This document shows, in pieces, positions 37,470-45,824 of a stretch of 64,000 nt of DNA (within the stretch, counting starts at the first letter, position 1; each line of letters opens with the position of its first letter). The stretch lies in NCBI GenBank assembly GCA_963746155.1, contig CAVVAB010000006.1, positions 1 to 64,000 of the forward strand, given 5' to 3'. This DNA is from AC-32 sp963746155 (lineage in GTDB: Bacteria > Actinomycetota > Thermoleophilia > Gaiellales > Gaiellaceae). Made by a program: the position numbers and the translations under genes. Below the pieces are notes generated by a model. It saw only the letters and a program-made list of their open reading frames with translations, had not been told where the DNA came from and ran no database searches.

Positions 37470-39794
37470 TTAGTTGGCCGCTCCGCCGTTTCCGCCTGAG
37501 CGGAGCGGCGTCCCCGTAGGACCAGGGCGGGCTGCCCGCTGTTGTGCAGCCGCCGCGTGCTGCGGGGTAGCGGCTGCCGCAGCCAGTAGTGGGACGGGGG
37601 CCGACGCGGGCACGTTCGCCGCGGCGACGACGAGCGAGAGACAGTCGCTACTGGCATCACTCGTCACGTGCAGGTTGTTCGAGCCCACGCTCAGCACCGA
37701 ACTGATGTCGAAGGACTTGACGTCCCAGAGTGACCCGGTCACGCCTGCGTCATTCCCGCTGTAGTTCGGGCCCGTGTCACCGTCGAAGACCGATCCTGCC
37801 GGTGCGACGGTCGTTCCATTTACGACGAGCGCGCCGTCCGCGAAGTTCTGTCCGTCCCCCACGACGAAGTCGAGGCTGGCGCTCCCACCCGAGTACGGGA
37901 CACCGGTGAGCGTCTCGTCCCAGCCGGCAGGATCAGCCCCGAACGGGATATTCGAGTCATTGCCGCTCCACAGGACGACATTGCGGTCGTCCGACTGGGT
38001 CGCGTCGGTGTAAAAGACGACGAGCGCGACGCCGTTGATGTCGGCGACCACGTTGTTGCTGTCGTCCCTCTTCACGAAGGCAGCCAGGCTGTACGCCCCG
38101 TCTTCGCCAACCAGGGCGGTCACGTCAGCCCGGTAGGAATGGCTGTTGACGTAGCCCCAGCAGTTGTCGCTGGCGATCCCGATGTTCGTACCCGTCACCG
38201 GCGTTCCGGCGAAGCTCACAGCAGCATTCGCATTGGGATCCTCCGAGTTGGTGGGTCCGTTCCAATAGAGGAGAGCTCTCCTCACGGTTCCCGTGACGCC
38301 GCTGACCGTGATCGAGCCTGTGCCATCACCCCTCATGCCGCCGGCGCCGAACTCCTTGACGTCCACGTTCTGTGCCGTCAGCTGGCTACCGTCCTCGGTG
38401 AACGTCGGTGGAGGAATGCACTCCACGCCGTTGCAAGTCGTGTTGCAGTCAGAGCCCGTGCAGTTCGTAGTCGTGTCGAGGTCCTGGCCGGACTGCGTGT
38501 TCGTCGTTGTCTGCCCATTGACTGTCGTCGTCTGAGCCGCGGTGCAGTTCCCGGACGTGGTGCAGTCGGCCTGGACGACGTTCGTCTGATTGTTCCCGGT
38601 GTCGTTGTCCTGCCTGGAGCTCTGGACGATAGTGAACGTATCGCCGGGGTTCCCCGTCTGAACCGAGTCGCCACCGCCCTTCCGTACCGGGCCGAACTGC
38701 GTCTGCGTCAGCGAGTAACCGGGCGGGTCTTGCGTAGCCGTATCGCACGTCAACGGACCGGCAGCGTGGGCGTCCTCGCACTGCGTCTCGGTCTGCATCG
38801 CGTCGGCCGTGGAGACGTCGCGGCTGTCCTGGTTTACCTTTGCGAGGATCCCGCCGTTGACCGAGCTCTGCGTCTGCTTGACCGGTCCGGCCGGCGTAGT
38901 CGCGACCGCGGTCAGCGTGTTCGTCTGGTTGAAGGCGGCGATGTTCGGCCCGGTCGAGGTCCCGAAGAACCCGCTGCTCTGGTTTTGCTCGATGTCGAGC
39001 CATACGTTTGCGCCCAAGTTCAGCGCGTTCTGCCGCTGCGTGATCGAGCCGGTGCCCTTCACGTTCGACGTCAGCGTCTGAGTCTGGTTCAACCGTCCGG
39101 CAACGCAGCTGCCGCCCGATGCGGCCGACGCGTTCTGCACGGTGTTCCCGCCATGTGCCGAGTCCTGAACGACCTTGACGGCCTGGTGGCCCTCCATCGT
39201 CACGGTAACCGCCGAGCCGCCCGCGGTCGTGGACGCTGTTCCGTTGACGGTCTGCAGCACGCACGCCTTGTTCGAGTTCGAAGCACCGGTCGCGCGCTGT
39301 CTGATGTCCGCGCCGAGCAGCGCCGCTTGCGTGAGCCCGGAGACGTTGGCCGTCTCCACGACGATGGCCTGGTTGTTGGCGGTCGAGCTGGACTGGATGA
39401 TCAGGCACGCCTGGACCACGCCCGACGTGTTGATGCACTTCGCGGTGTTGGTCCCGGCCGTGGCCGTGGCGAACTGGATCACCGAGCACTTCGCGGTTGC
39501 GCACGCGAAGGTGTTCTTGCCGCCGGGCCTGGCGACCTGCACGACCGCGTGGCGCGTCGAGGTGCAGGTCCAGCCCTTCCCGGGGCAGCGTGCGCCCGCG
39601 TAGTTTTTGGCACCGCGCTGGATGACGATCCCTTTCGGCGAGATGCCCAGCGATCGCACGTAATGCTTGACCGCCGCAGTGGTCGAGAGTCGTATCGTGT
39701 GTTTTGCCGGTGTGGGCGCAGCGCCGACGGACGAGGCCAGCGCAGCAACGGCGGCCATCACCCCGACGAGACCCAAGAGGCGCTTGAGCGTCAT
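37470..39794 (-). CDS. Large secreted Q/N/T-rich repetitive surface protein
   Basis: 774 residues. ATG 39794 with GGAGGG upstream and a signal peptide (LLGLVGVMAAVAALASSVGA). Residues about 100-450 are rich in Gln, Asn, Thr and Ser with recurring Q-x-Q and NQT motifs (GRLNQTQTLTSNVKG, TQRQNALNLGANV, EQNQSSG, FNQTNTLTAV, VKQTQSSVNGG, AKVNQDSRD) at fairly even spacing, loosely like curlin repeats. Residues about 470-720 form a beta-rich domain (ALLYWNGPTNSEDPNA, VNSHSYRADVTALV, GVALVVFYTDA, SGNDSNIPFG) similar to domains seen in other surface proteins. The tail is Ala-rich and ends RSGGNGGAAN. Many Cys pairs suggest disulfides. Probably an extracellular fibre or matrix component; exact family not recognised. 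Confidence 0.6.
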   Translation of the reverse strand: MTLKRLLGLVGVMAAVAALASSVGAAPTPAKHTIRLSTTAAVKHYVRSLGISPKGIVIQRGAKNYAGARCPGKGWTCTSTRHAVVQVARPGGKNTFACATAKCSVIQFATATAGTNTAKCINTSGVVQACLIIQSSSTANNQAIVVETANVSGLTQAALLGADIRQRATGASNSNKACVLQTVNGTASTTAGGSAVTVTMEGHQAVKVVQDSAHGGNTVQNASAASGGSCVAGRLNQTQTLTSNVKGTGSITQRQNALNLGANVWLDIEQNQSSGFFGTSTGPNIAAFNQTNTLTAVATTPAGPVKQTQSSVNGGILAKVNQDSRDVSTADAMQTETQCEDAHAAGPLTCDTATQDPPGYSLTQTQFGPVRKGGGDSVQTGNPGDTFTIVQSSRQDNDTGNNQTNVVQADCTTSGNCTAAQTTTVNGQTTTNTQSGQDLDTTTNCTGSDCNTTCNGVECIPPPTFTEDGSQLTAQNVDVKEFGAGGMRGDGTGSITVSGVTGTVRRALLYWNGPTNSEDPNANAAVSFAGTPVTGTNIGIASDNCWGYVNSHSYRADVTALVGEDGAYSLAAFVKRDDSNNVVADINGVALVVFYTDATQSDDRNVVLWSGNDSNIPFGADPAGWDETLTGVPYSGGSASLDFVVGDGQNFADGALVVNGTTVAPAGSVFDGDTGPNYSGNDAGVTGSLWDVKSFDISSVLSVGSNNLHVTSDASSDCLSLVVAAANVPASAPVPLLAAAAATPQHAAAAQQRAARPGPTGTPLRSGGNGGAAN

Positions 39795-39875
39795 GGAACC
39801 CTCCTTCTCTCCCCGTACAACCCGGCATGCGTTCGCAGGCCGCAGTGACGTTAAACGTATGAAATAGGAATCGAT

Positions 39876-41102
39876 GTGTCTAGCTCCGTCTCCATGGAGA
39901 GGCTGATCGCGGCGAGGCGCGCGCTGCCGCGGAACGTTCGCGCGCTCAGCTGGGTCTCGTTCGCCAACGACGCCGCGAGCGAGCTCGCCTATCCGATTGT
40001 GCCGCTGTTTCTGACGGTGACTCTGGGCGCGCCGGTTGCCGCAGTCGGGCTGATCGAGGGCGTCGCGGAGGGGATCGCCGTAGGTCTGCGAGGGGTCTCG
40101 GGCTGGCTTTCCGACCGTTGGGGCGAGCGGCGGCTGCCCTGGATCTTCGGCGGCTATGCGGGCTCCGCGGTCGGGCGGGTGGTCGTCGCGGCCGCACCTG
40201 CCTGGGGCTGGGTGCTCGTCGGCCGGGCAATCGACCGGCTGGGCAAGGGCGCGAGGACGTCTCCACGCGACGCGCTGATCCGGGACTCGACCCCGCATCG
40301 CCTCCTCGGCGCGGCTTTCGGGTACCACCGGGCGCTCGACACGGCGGGCGCGGTCGTCGGCCCGCTCGTAGCAGTCGGCCTGCTCGCGCTCGGCCTCTCG
40401 TTCCGCGGCGTGCTCTGGGTGGCCGTAGTGCCCGGAGTGGTCGCGCTGCTTCTGCTCCGGGCCGTGCGCGAAGCGCGCACGCGGGAGACGAGCGAGCCGG
40501 TGGCGCGCGAGCACGAGCCGCTGCCACGCGCGTTCTGGGGCGTACTCGGCATCTGGGTCGTGTTCTCAATCGGGAACTCGAGCGACGTCTTCCTGCTCCT
40601 GCGCGCGAAGGAGCTCGGGCTGGGAGCGACGCTCGTCGTGCTCGCCTACGCGCTCTACAACGTCGTGTACGCGAGCCTCTCGTGGCCGCTCGGAGCGTTG
40701 TCGGACCGGCGCAGGCGCGAGAGCGTGATCGCCGGCGGCCTCGTCGTCTTCACGCTCGTCTACCTCGGGTTCGCGGTGGCCGACGCGAGCTGGGCCGTCT
40801 GGCCGCTGTTCGCCCTCTACGGGGGCTACGTCGCGGCGACGGAGGGCGTGGCGAAGGCCTGGGTCGCAGACCGCGTGCCGGGCCGGGCGATCGGGACGGC
40901 GTTCGGGATCTTCTCTGCGGCGACGGGAGCCGCCGTCCTGCTGGCGAGCATCGCGGCCGGTTTGCTCTGGTCGCACGTCTCTCCGGCCGCGCCGTTCGTG
41001 CTCGGCGCGGTGTCGGCCGGTCTCGCGCTGCTGCTCCTGCTCGTCAGCTCTGCCAGCTCGGCGCGAGCGTCCAGGCGGCGAGCCGCTCCAGGGCTCCGCT
41101 GA
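39876..41102 (+). CDS. Major facilitator superfamily transporter
   Basis: 408 residues with 11-12 membrane helices (for example YPIVPLFLTVTLGAPVAAVG, VLWVAVVPGVVALLLL, VLLASIAAGLLWSH). The loop 2-3 motif GWLSDRWGERR and its second-half counterpart GALSDRRRRE are typical of MFS exporters, as is DRLGKGARTSPRDALI, found in one group of putative drug or metabolite exporters. GTG 39876 follows AGGAA; ATG 39894 is the alternative. Divergent from the large secreted protein gene. Confidence 0.85.
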   Translation: MSSSVSMERLIAARRALPRNVRALSWVSFANDAASELAYPIVPLFLTVTLGAPVAAVGLIEGVAEGIAVGLRGVSGWLSDRWGERRLPWIFGGYAGSAVGRVVVAAAPAWGWVLVGRAIDRLGKGARTSPRDALIRDSTPHRLLGAAFGYHRALDTAGAVVGPLVAVGLLALGLSFRGVLWVAVVPGVVALLLLRAVREARTRETSEPVAREHEPLPRAFWGVLGIWVVFSIGNSSDVFLLLRAKELGLGATLVVLAYALYNVVYASLSWPLGALSDRRRRESVIAGGLVVFTLVYLGFAVADASWAVWPLFALYGGYVAATEGVAKAWVADRVPGRAIGTAFGIFSAATGAAVLLASIAAGLLWSHVSPAAPFVLGAVSAGLALLLLLVSSASSARASRRRAAPGLR

Positions 41103-41643
41103 GCTCCGCAGCCGTGACCGGGAACGGCTCCGCGTAGGGAACCCACTCGACTGCTCGCGCAGGCGGCCTCCCGGCGACGGCGTCGAGTACGTAGCGGACG
41201 GTGAGCGCGTGCGCGACCACCAGGATCGTCGCCTCCGGCCGCGCGAGGATCGTGCGGTAGGTCTCGGCGTAGCGCCGGATCACCCCGGCCCTGCTCTCGC
41301 CTCCGCCCGGGGGCTCGTCGCCAGGCCCGTGCGAGCGCGCCCAGGCCCGGTACTCGTCGATCGACTGGCCCTCGTAGGAGCCCACCTTGATGTCATTCAG
41401 CCCGGGGAGGACGAGCGTCGGCACGTCGCGGCCCGCGAGCGCGAGGTCGGCCGTCTCCTGCACGCGCTCGAACTCGCTGACTGCGCAGAGGTCGATCGCC
41501 ACCTCGGCCAGCAGCTCGCCGAGGCGCCGCGCCTCCGAGCGGCCCGTTTCGGTCAGCGCGCAGGGGACGGCCGGATCCCCGTTCGTCAGCTTCGCGAACG
41601 AGAGCTCGCTCTCGCCGTGCCGCGCCAGGTACGCCCGTTCCAC
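41044..41643 (-). CDS. Histidine phosphatase family protein (phosphoglycerate-mutase-like)
   Basis: 199 residues: the catalytic YLARHGESE at the N-terminus, ALTETGRSEARRLGELL, SEFERVQETADLAL and a second His in ILVVAHALTVRYVLDAVAG. It is a broad phosphatase family and the substrate cannot be told. The C-terminal 59 bp overlaps the convergent MFS gene, an unusually long overlap, but both reading frames are well supported. Confidence 0.85.
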   Translation of the reverse strand: MERAYLARHGESELSFAKLTNGDPAVPCALTETGRSEARRLGELLAEVAIDLCAVSEFERVQETADLALAGRDVPTLVLPGLNDIKVGSYEGQSIDEYRAWARSHGPGDEPPGGGESRAGVIRRYAETYRTILARPEATILVVAHALTVRYVLDAVAGRPPARAVEWVPYAEPFPVTAAELSGALERLAAWTLAPSWQS

Positions 41644-41676
41644 GATCTCATTCTGTCGGGCTAGGCTACGGGCCGC

Positions 41677-41747
41677 GCGGGCGTAGCTCAGTGGTAGAGC
41701 CCCAGCCTTCCAAGCTGGTTACGCGGGTTCGATCCCCGCCGCCCGCT
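41677..41747 (+). tRNA. tRNA-Gly(TCC)
   Basis: 71-nt cloverleaf: acceptor GCGGGCG/CGCCCGC, D-arm AGCTCAGTGGTAGAGC, anticodon loop CTTCCAA, T-arm GGGTTCGATCCCC, discriminator T. CCA not encoded. A dispersed GGGGTCAGACCC repeat lies about 30 bp downstream. Confidence 0.93.
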
Positions 41748-41960
41748 CTCAGTCGGCGGGCCTGAGGGCCATGCCCCGGGGTCAGACCCTGGCCGTGGCC
41801 GAAGGTGTCCCGCCGCGTAGATGAATGCAACGGTGGGCGCGCGGCCGGCACCGCCACGGAGGCGGGCCGCATGTCCCGACAGGACTTGCCTCGGGGTCAG
41901 ACCCCGGACTTGGCCCTTCGCGGCGTCAAGGGCGTCCGGCGGCTGCGCGATGCTCCCGGA
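41748..41960. repeat. Gene-free stretch with two copies of a GGGGTCAGACCCC palindromic repeat
   Basis: Copies at 41774-41790 (CCCCGGGGTCAGACCC) and 41892-41907 (CGGGGTCAGACCCCGG, then ACTTGGCC). A third copy, inverted, is at 57607-57623. The repeat is self-complementary apart from its centre. No gene is supported here; an in-frame extension of the AI-2E gene runs through it but lacks conserved protein sequence. Confidence 0.6.
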
Positions 41961-43025
41961 ATGATTCCGGAGCGAGTCGTCCGGTTCCAGCTGCGGACGG
42001 TCCTGTCCCTGCTGGGGACGATCATCGCCGTCGCCATCACGCTAGAGGTGATCTGGATCGCCCGGCACGTCCTCGCCTGGGTCGTGATCTCCGTCTTCCT
42101 GGCCCTGGCGCTGAACCCCGCGGTCGGCTGGCTCCAGCGCCACGGTGTCAAGAGGCGCATCGCCGCCGCCGCCCTCGCGTACTTCCTCACGCTCGCCTTC
42201 TTCATCGCGATCGGGTTCACGTTCGTCCCGACGCTGGTCGACCAGGTGAACGACTTCGTCACCAAGCTCCCGAACTACGTGCAGGACGTCACGCACGGAC
42301 GCGGCCGGCTCGGCTTCCTCGAGACGAAGTACCACCTCGAAGAACGGGTGAGGGCCGCGATCTCCGACGGCGGCGCGACCCGCGTGCTCGGGCTCTCCGG
42401 AGTCGCGATCTCGGTCGCCAAGGGCATCATCACGATCGTCGTCGCCGCGGTCACGATCGGCTTCATGACGTTCTTCATGCTCCTCGAGGGCCCGGACTGG
42501 GTCGAGCGCTTCTACAACCTGCTGCCCGAGGAGTCGCAGCCGCGCTGGCGCAAGATCGGGGACGAGATCTACAAGACGGTCGGCGGCTACGTGACGGGCA
42601 ACCTGCTGATCAGCTTCATCGCCGGAGCGCTGACCACGGTCATCCTGATCATCATGGGCGTCCCGTACGCGGTCGCGCTCGGCCTGATCGTCGCGATTCT
42701 CGACCTGATCCCGCTCGCGGGCGCGACGATGGCCGCGATTCTGATCGGGATCGTCGCCTTCCTGCACTCTGTCCCGGCCGGCATCGTCGTCGTAACGTTC
42801 TTCATCGCCTACCAGCAGCTCGAGAACCACGTGCTGCAGCCGGTGATCTACGGGCGGACGGTCCAGCTCTCGCCGCTCGCCGTCCTGATCTCGATCCTGA
42901 TCGGCGCCGAGCTCGCGGGGATTCTCGGCGCTCTGGCCGCGATCCCGGTCGCGGGGACGATCCAGGTGCTCTTGCTGAACTGGCGGGCCCACCGCCGCGA
43001 GCACCCGGCTCACGCCGCTCTCTAG
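41961..43025 (+). CDS. AI-2E family transporter (PerM/TqsA-like)
   Basis: 354 residues with about eight membrane segments in the family layout: LGTIIAVAITLEVIWIARHVLAW, FLALALNPAVGWLQRHGVKR, a long amphipathic central loop (PTLVDQVNDFVTKLPNYVQ), then GYVTGNLLISFIAGALTTV, VALGLIVAILDLIPLAGATM and ENHVLQPVIYGRTVQLSPL. Members export small molecules or ions; signal export should not be assumed. ATG 41961 is chosen because family similarity begins at RVVRFQLRTV and the upstream part is repeat DNA. Confidence 0.87.
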   Translation: MIPERVVRFQLRTVLSLLGTIIAVAITLEVIWIARHVLAWVVISVFLALALNPAVGWLQRHGVKRRIAAAALAYFLTLAFFIAIGFTFVPTLVDQVNDFVTKLPNYVQDVTHGRGRLGFLETKYHLEERVRAAISDGGATRVLGLSGVAISVAKGIITIVVAAVTIGFMTFFMLLEGPDWVERFYNLLPEESQPRWRKIGDEIYKTVGGYVTGNLLISFIAGALTTVILIIMGVPYAVALGLIVAILDLIPLAGATMAAILIGIVAFLHSVPAGIVVVTFFIAYQQLENHVLQPVIYGRTVQLSPLAVLISILIGAELAGILGALAAIPVAGTIQVLLLNWRAHRREHPAHAAL

Positions 43026-43063
43026 GACTCCAGAGATAGGCGACTCCTGCCGATGGTGCCCGT

Positions 43064-43594
43064 ATGCAGGGCAAAGGCCTCGCAGCGCTGGCAGGAATCG
43101 TGGTGGTGCTGGTTGCTCCGGGCTCCGGCTCGGCCACGTCGAGCGGAGCGGTGAGCTCCTCTGCCCGGATGCAGGCGGCGCTGCTCTCCCAGCTCAACGC
43201 GGTGCGGTCGGCCCGGGGGCTCGTCCGGCTTCGGCTGGCTTCGGGGCTGAACGCGGCAGCCGCGTCCCACTCGACCCAGATGGCCCGCCTCGGCTACTTC
43301 GGCCACAACTCGGCGAACGGCTCCTCGTTCTCGAAGCGAGTCGCCTCCTACTACTCGCTACGCGGCTTCAGGAGCTGGATGGTCGGCGAGAACCTGGTCT
43401 GGGCCTCGCCCGAGCTCAGCGCGGCCCGCGCGATCAAGGTCTGGCTCGCGAGCCCGCCCCATCGCGCGAACCTGCTCGACCCGCACTGGCGCGAGGTCGG
43501 CCTCTCGGCCGTCCATGCGACGAGCGCGCCGGGCGTCTACGGCGGCAGGGCCGCGACGATCGTTACCGCCGACTTCGGCGTCCGCAGCAGATAG
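43064..43594 (+). CDS. Secreted CAP-domain protein
   Basis: 176 residues: signal peptide (GLAALAGIVVVLVAPGSGSA), then LLSQLNAVRSARGLVRLRLA, ASHSTQMARLGYFGHN, MVGENLVWASP, KVWLASPPHRANLLDP and the C-terminal TADFGV. CAP cavity His/Glu residues are present. Paralogue of the gene at 33487, about 35% similar by eye. It directly precedes tRNA-Arg. Confidence 0.85.
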   Translation: MQGKGLAALAGIVVVLVAPGSGSATSSGAVSSSARMQAALLSQLNAVRSARGLVRLRLASGLNAAAASHSTQMARLGYFGHNSANGSSFSKRVASYYSLRGFRSWMVGENLVWASPELSAARAIKVWLASPPHRANLLDPHWREVGLSAVHATSAPGVYGGRAATIVTADFGVRSR

Positions 43595-43627
43595 CCGGCG
43601 CCACCTGGCGCTAGCCTGTTCTCCTGC

Positions 43628-43699
43628 GCGCCTGTAGCTCAGTGGAAGAGCGACGGCCTTCTAAGCCGTGGGTCGCAGGTTCGAATCCTGCCAGGCGCA
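43628..43699 (+). tRNA. tRNA-Arg(TCT)
   Basis: 72-nt cloverleaf: acceptor GCGCCTG/CAGGCGC, anticodon loop CTTCTAA, T-loop GGTTCGAATCC, discriminator A, no encoded CCA. The structured repeat begins 3 nt after the discriminator. Confidence 0.93.
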
Positions 43700-43702
43700 T
43701 TC

Positions 43703-43843
43703 GCCGTCACAAGTCCGCCCGCTTTGCGGGCATGACGACTTGTGACGGCTTGCTCCACCAAGATCGTCTGTGAGCCGCAGCCGCGCATGCCGGCTGCGGC
43801 GGCGGACTGTAAGACGCGTCGGGCGACAAGGGCACTTGCCCAG
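43703..43843 (+). repeat. tRNA-trailing structured repeat, copy 1 (long form)
   Basis: Outer stem GCCGTCACAAGTC (43703-43715) with its perfect complement at 43737-43749; inner hairpin CCCGC-TTT-GCGGG; conserved CATGAC just before the 3' arm. A second hairpin GCCGCAGCC/GGCTGCGGC and a conserved block ending GCGTCGGGCGACAAGG follow, the latter shared with copy 2 at 55542. A 62-codon frame across this area is fortuitous. The remainder to 43990 shows nothing recognisable. Confidence 0.75.
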
Positions 43844-43990
43844 TTCAGCGTCGCTTCGTCAGGGGTGCGATGGAAGCTGGTCGCAGAGCGGCTTGGTCTG
43901 ATGATCGAAGGCGACCAGGTGGACGCTTGAAACGCAGGTTGGCGTCCCCGGAGCCACGCCTACGGGCCTCAAACCGTTCGTTTCCAAGCT

Positions 43991-44527
43991 CTAACGAATA
44001 ACGCGATAGTCGACGAGCAGATAGCCAGTCGGTGAGATCTCGCTTCGGATCGATTCGAGCTGAATCGATGGCAAGCCGTCGAGAAGTCGTCGTCCGCGGC
44101 CGGCGATCCTCGGCGCTATCACGAGCCTGAGTTCGTCGACAACGTCGGCGGCGAGCAGCGCCTGCGCGACCGAGATACTTGCGTGAACGCCGACATCGCC
44201 TCCGCGCTGCTGCTTGAGATCCCGAACGAATTCGACCAGCCCGCCCTCGAGCACCGTCGCATTGGCCCAATCTCGGTCAAGGGGCGTCGATGTCGCGACG
44301 TACTTCGTGACCCCGTTGATGAATGTCGCGAATGGCTGGATCTGGCTGCTCGGCCAGAACTGCGCCCACTCGGTGTAGCTACGGCGGCCCAGAATGACCG
44401 CGTCCTGTGTCGCGATCACAGCGGCAAGGTTGGCGTCCATCGCGTCGTCCCAGTCGGCGAAGAAACCATCTGGGTCCTCGGCAACCCCGTCGAGGGACAA
44501 CAACTCGTACACGACGATCTTTCGCAC
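43991..44527 (-). CDS. Dihydrofolate reductase family protein (RibD C-terminal-like)
   Basis: 178 residues: KIVVYELLSLDGVAEDPDG, DAVILGRRSYTEWAQFWPS, TKYVATSTPLD and the nucleotide-binding HASISVAQALLAADVVDELRL. This is the YyaP/YwjB-like branch, with NADPH-dependent reductase fold but generally unknown substrate. A GTGACATTCCCG repeat lies about 55 bp upstream of its start. Confidence 0.85.
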   Translation of the reverse strand: MRKIVVYELLSLDGVAEDPDGFFADWDDAMDANLAAVIATQDAVILGRRSYTEWAQFWPSSQIQPFATFINGVTKYVATSTPLDRDWANATVLEGGLVEFVRDLKQQRGGDVGVHASISVAQALLAADVVDELRLVIAPRIAGRGRRLLDGLPSIQLESIRSEISPTGYLLVDYRVIR

Positions 44528-44580
44528 GCCCTACACCTCCGACTGGTCTCTACCAACACTGGTGGAGCGCGGCACGTCGA

Positions 44581-44610
44581 GTGACATTCCCGAACACTGG
44601 CCCAGGCGAC
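44581..44610 (+). repeat. Dispersed repeat GTGACATTCCCG..., copy A
   Basis: GTGACATTCCCGAACACTGG followed by CCCAGGCGAC. Near-identical to copy B (45679-45708) and related to copy C (46404-46432). All lie between genes in the same 2-kb accessory zone. Confidence 0.6.
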
Positions 44611-44615
44611 CCCGC

Positions 44616-44831
44616 CTAGGGCAGGCGCTCCTGGCGGTAGTTCTCTTTGTCCTCCTCACGCCACTTCGCCTCGAATGCCTCCGCCTCGGCGAACTCCTGC
44701 TCCGTTAGCGCTCGTTCTTGCGCGTCTTCGCTCGCGGGATGCTCAACGACGACCTTTCGGCGACGTGTGGCCACGAAGGCGACGACGACCAGGGGTACGG
44801 CAACCAGGGCAAAGATGATCCACGGGAACAC
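44616..44831 (-). CDS. Small single-span membrane protein
   Basis: 71 residues: an N-terminal membrane helix (PWIIFALVAVPLVVVAFVA), a basic RRRK stop-transfer, then a highly charged acidic tail (QEFAEAEAFEAKWREEDKEN). No known domain. It lies just downstream of the MBL gene on the same strand; start ATG 44831. Confidence 0.6.
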   Translation of the reverse strand: MFPWIIFALVAVPLVVVAFVATRRRKVVVEHPASEDAQERALTEQEFAEAEAFEAKWREEDKENYRQERLP

Positions 44832-44873
44832 GCGGGCAGCGTACTTTGCGGGCCATTTGCACTGCGGCGCGCC

Positions 44874-45494
44874 TTACCTGGTGCGCGGCCGCCAGGGCTC
44901 GTGCTCGTGCGCGAGCCAGACGAGCTCGGGCTCGAGCGCGCGCACCCGCAGTTGGCCCTCGGTGCTCGGCTCGTCGAGCTCGCCGAAGCGAACGGCCACG
45001 TCACCGCCGACGACGACCGGACGGCCGCCCGTCTCGACGACGACCACCTGCATGCCGCGCGTGTGGCCCGGCGCCGGGACGAGGCGGAGCCCGGGCAGCA
45101 GCTCGAGCTCGCCGTCGACCGGCTCGTAGCGCACGCCAGGCGCCTCGACCCACTCGCGGATCGTGTAGTCCTCCTCCGTGCGCGCGTCATCGAGCTCCTG
45201 CCGCTGAACGTAAATCGGCCGTCCGGCGAAGAGGTGGTTGCCGCCGCAGTGGTCGAAGTGCAGGTGCGTGTTGACGACGACGTCGACGCCGCCGAGGTCG
45301 AAGGCCTGCTCGCTCAGCGGGACGAGGCGGGGGTCCATGTCGGCCACCTCCGGGCGCAGCTCCGTCATGCCGGTGTCGACCAGCACGCGGGCGTCGGGAT
45401 GGTCGATGACATGGACGCAGACCGGCCAGCGCTCGCCCTCGACGAGCAACTCGGCCACCAGCAGCGGCGTGATCGTGGGCGGCGTTATCACCAA
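44874..45494 (-). CDS. MBL-fold metallo-hydrolase (lactonase-like)
   Basis: 206 residues: the metal motif NTHLHFDHCGGN (HxHxDH), then a His in VPAPGHTRGMQ, an Asp in VVVGGDVAVRFG and a C-terminal His in WLAHEHEPW. Layout matches the N-acyl-homoserine-lactonase-like subgroup, though activity on such lactones is not shown. GTG/ATG start at 45494. It may be co-transcribed with the small membrane protein 42 bp downstream. Confidence 0.85.
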   Translation of the reverse strand: MVITPPTITPLLVAELLVEGERWPVCVHVIDHPDARVLVDTGMTELRPEVADMDPRLVPLSEQAFDLGGVDVVVNTHLHFDHCGGNHLFAGRPIYVQRQELDDARTEEDYTIREWVEAPGVRYEPVDGELELLPGLRLVPAPGHTRGMQVVVVETGGRPVVVGGDVAVRFGELDEPSTEGQLRVRALEPELVWLAHEHEPWRPRTR

Positions 45495-45818
45495 TCAACC
45501 TCTTACCAACGGTACGACTCCCGCCGCGAGGCTAAGTCATCGCTTCGCATCAATCGATGGCGAGGTCTCTCGACCAGCTAGTTCTTCGATGGAACTGCGC
45601 CGGTGGCGGTCCGAACGACGGGAACGGCGCTGGCGGAACCTAACGCAGGGCCCGGCTTACTCGCAGCCTCCCCGTCGGGTGACATTCCCGCACGCTGGCC
45701 CAGGCGACAGCGGATCGACCAGAATCGTCTGCATCGCTGAGGCACAAGAGACTTACTGCGAGATGCTGAAGATGTTCGTCGCGCGTGGCCTGCCGGTTAC
45801 GCGAGATCTGCTGACGCG
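45495..45818. repeat. 324-bp gene-free stretch holding repeat copy B
   Basis: Contains copy B of the GTGACATTCCCG repeat at 45679-45708. Nothing else recognisable; no supported gene. Forward frames here have no family-like sequence. Confidence 0.5.
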
Positions 45819-45824
45819 GTGAGC

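Noticed and set aside
41805..41960. N-terminal extension of the AI-2E transporter
   Set aside because: Runs through the dispersed palindromic repeats; family similarity begins only near the ATG at 41961.
43742..43930. 62-codon frame downstream of tRNA-Arg
   Set aside because: Lies across the structured repeat; codons follow hairpin arms and no protein similarity is apparent.
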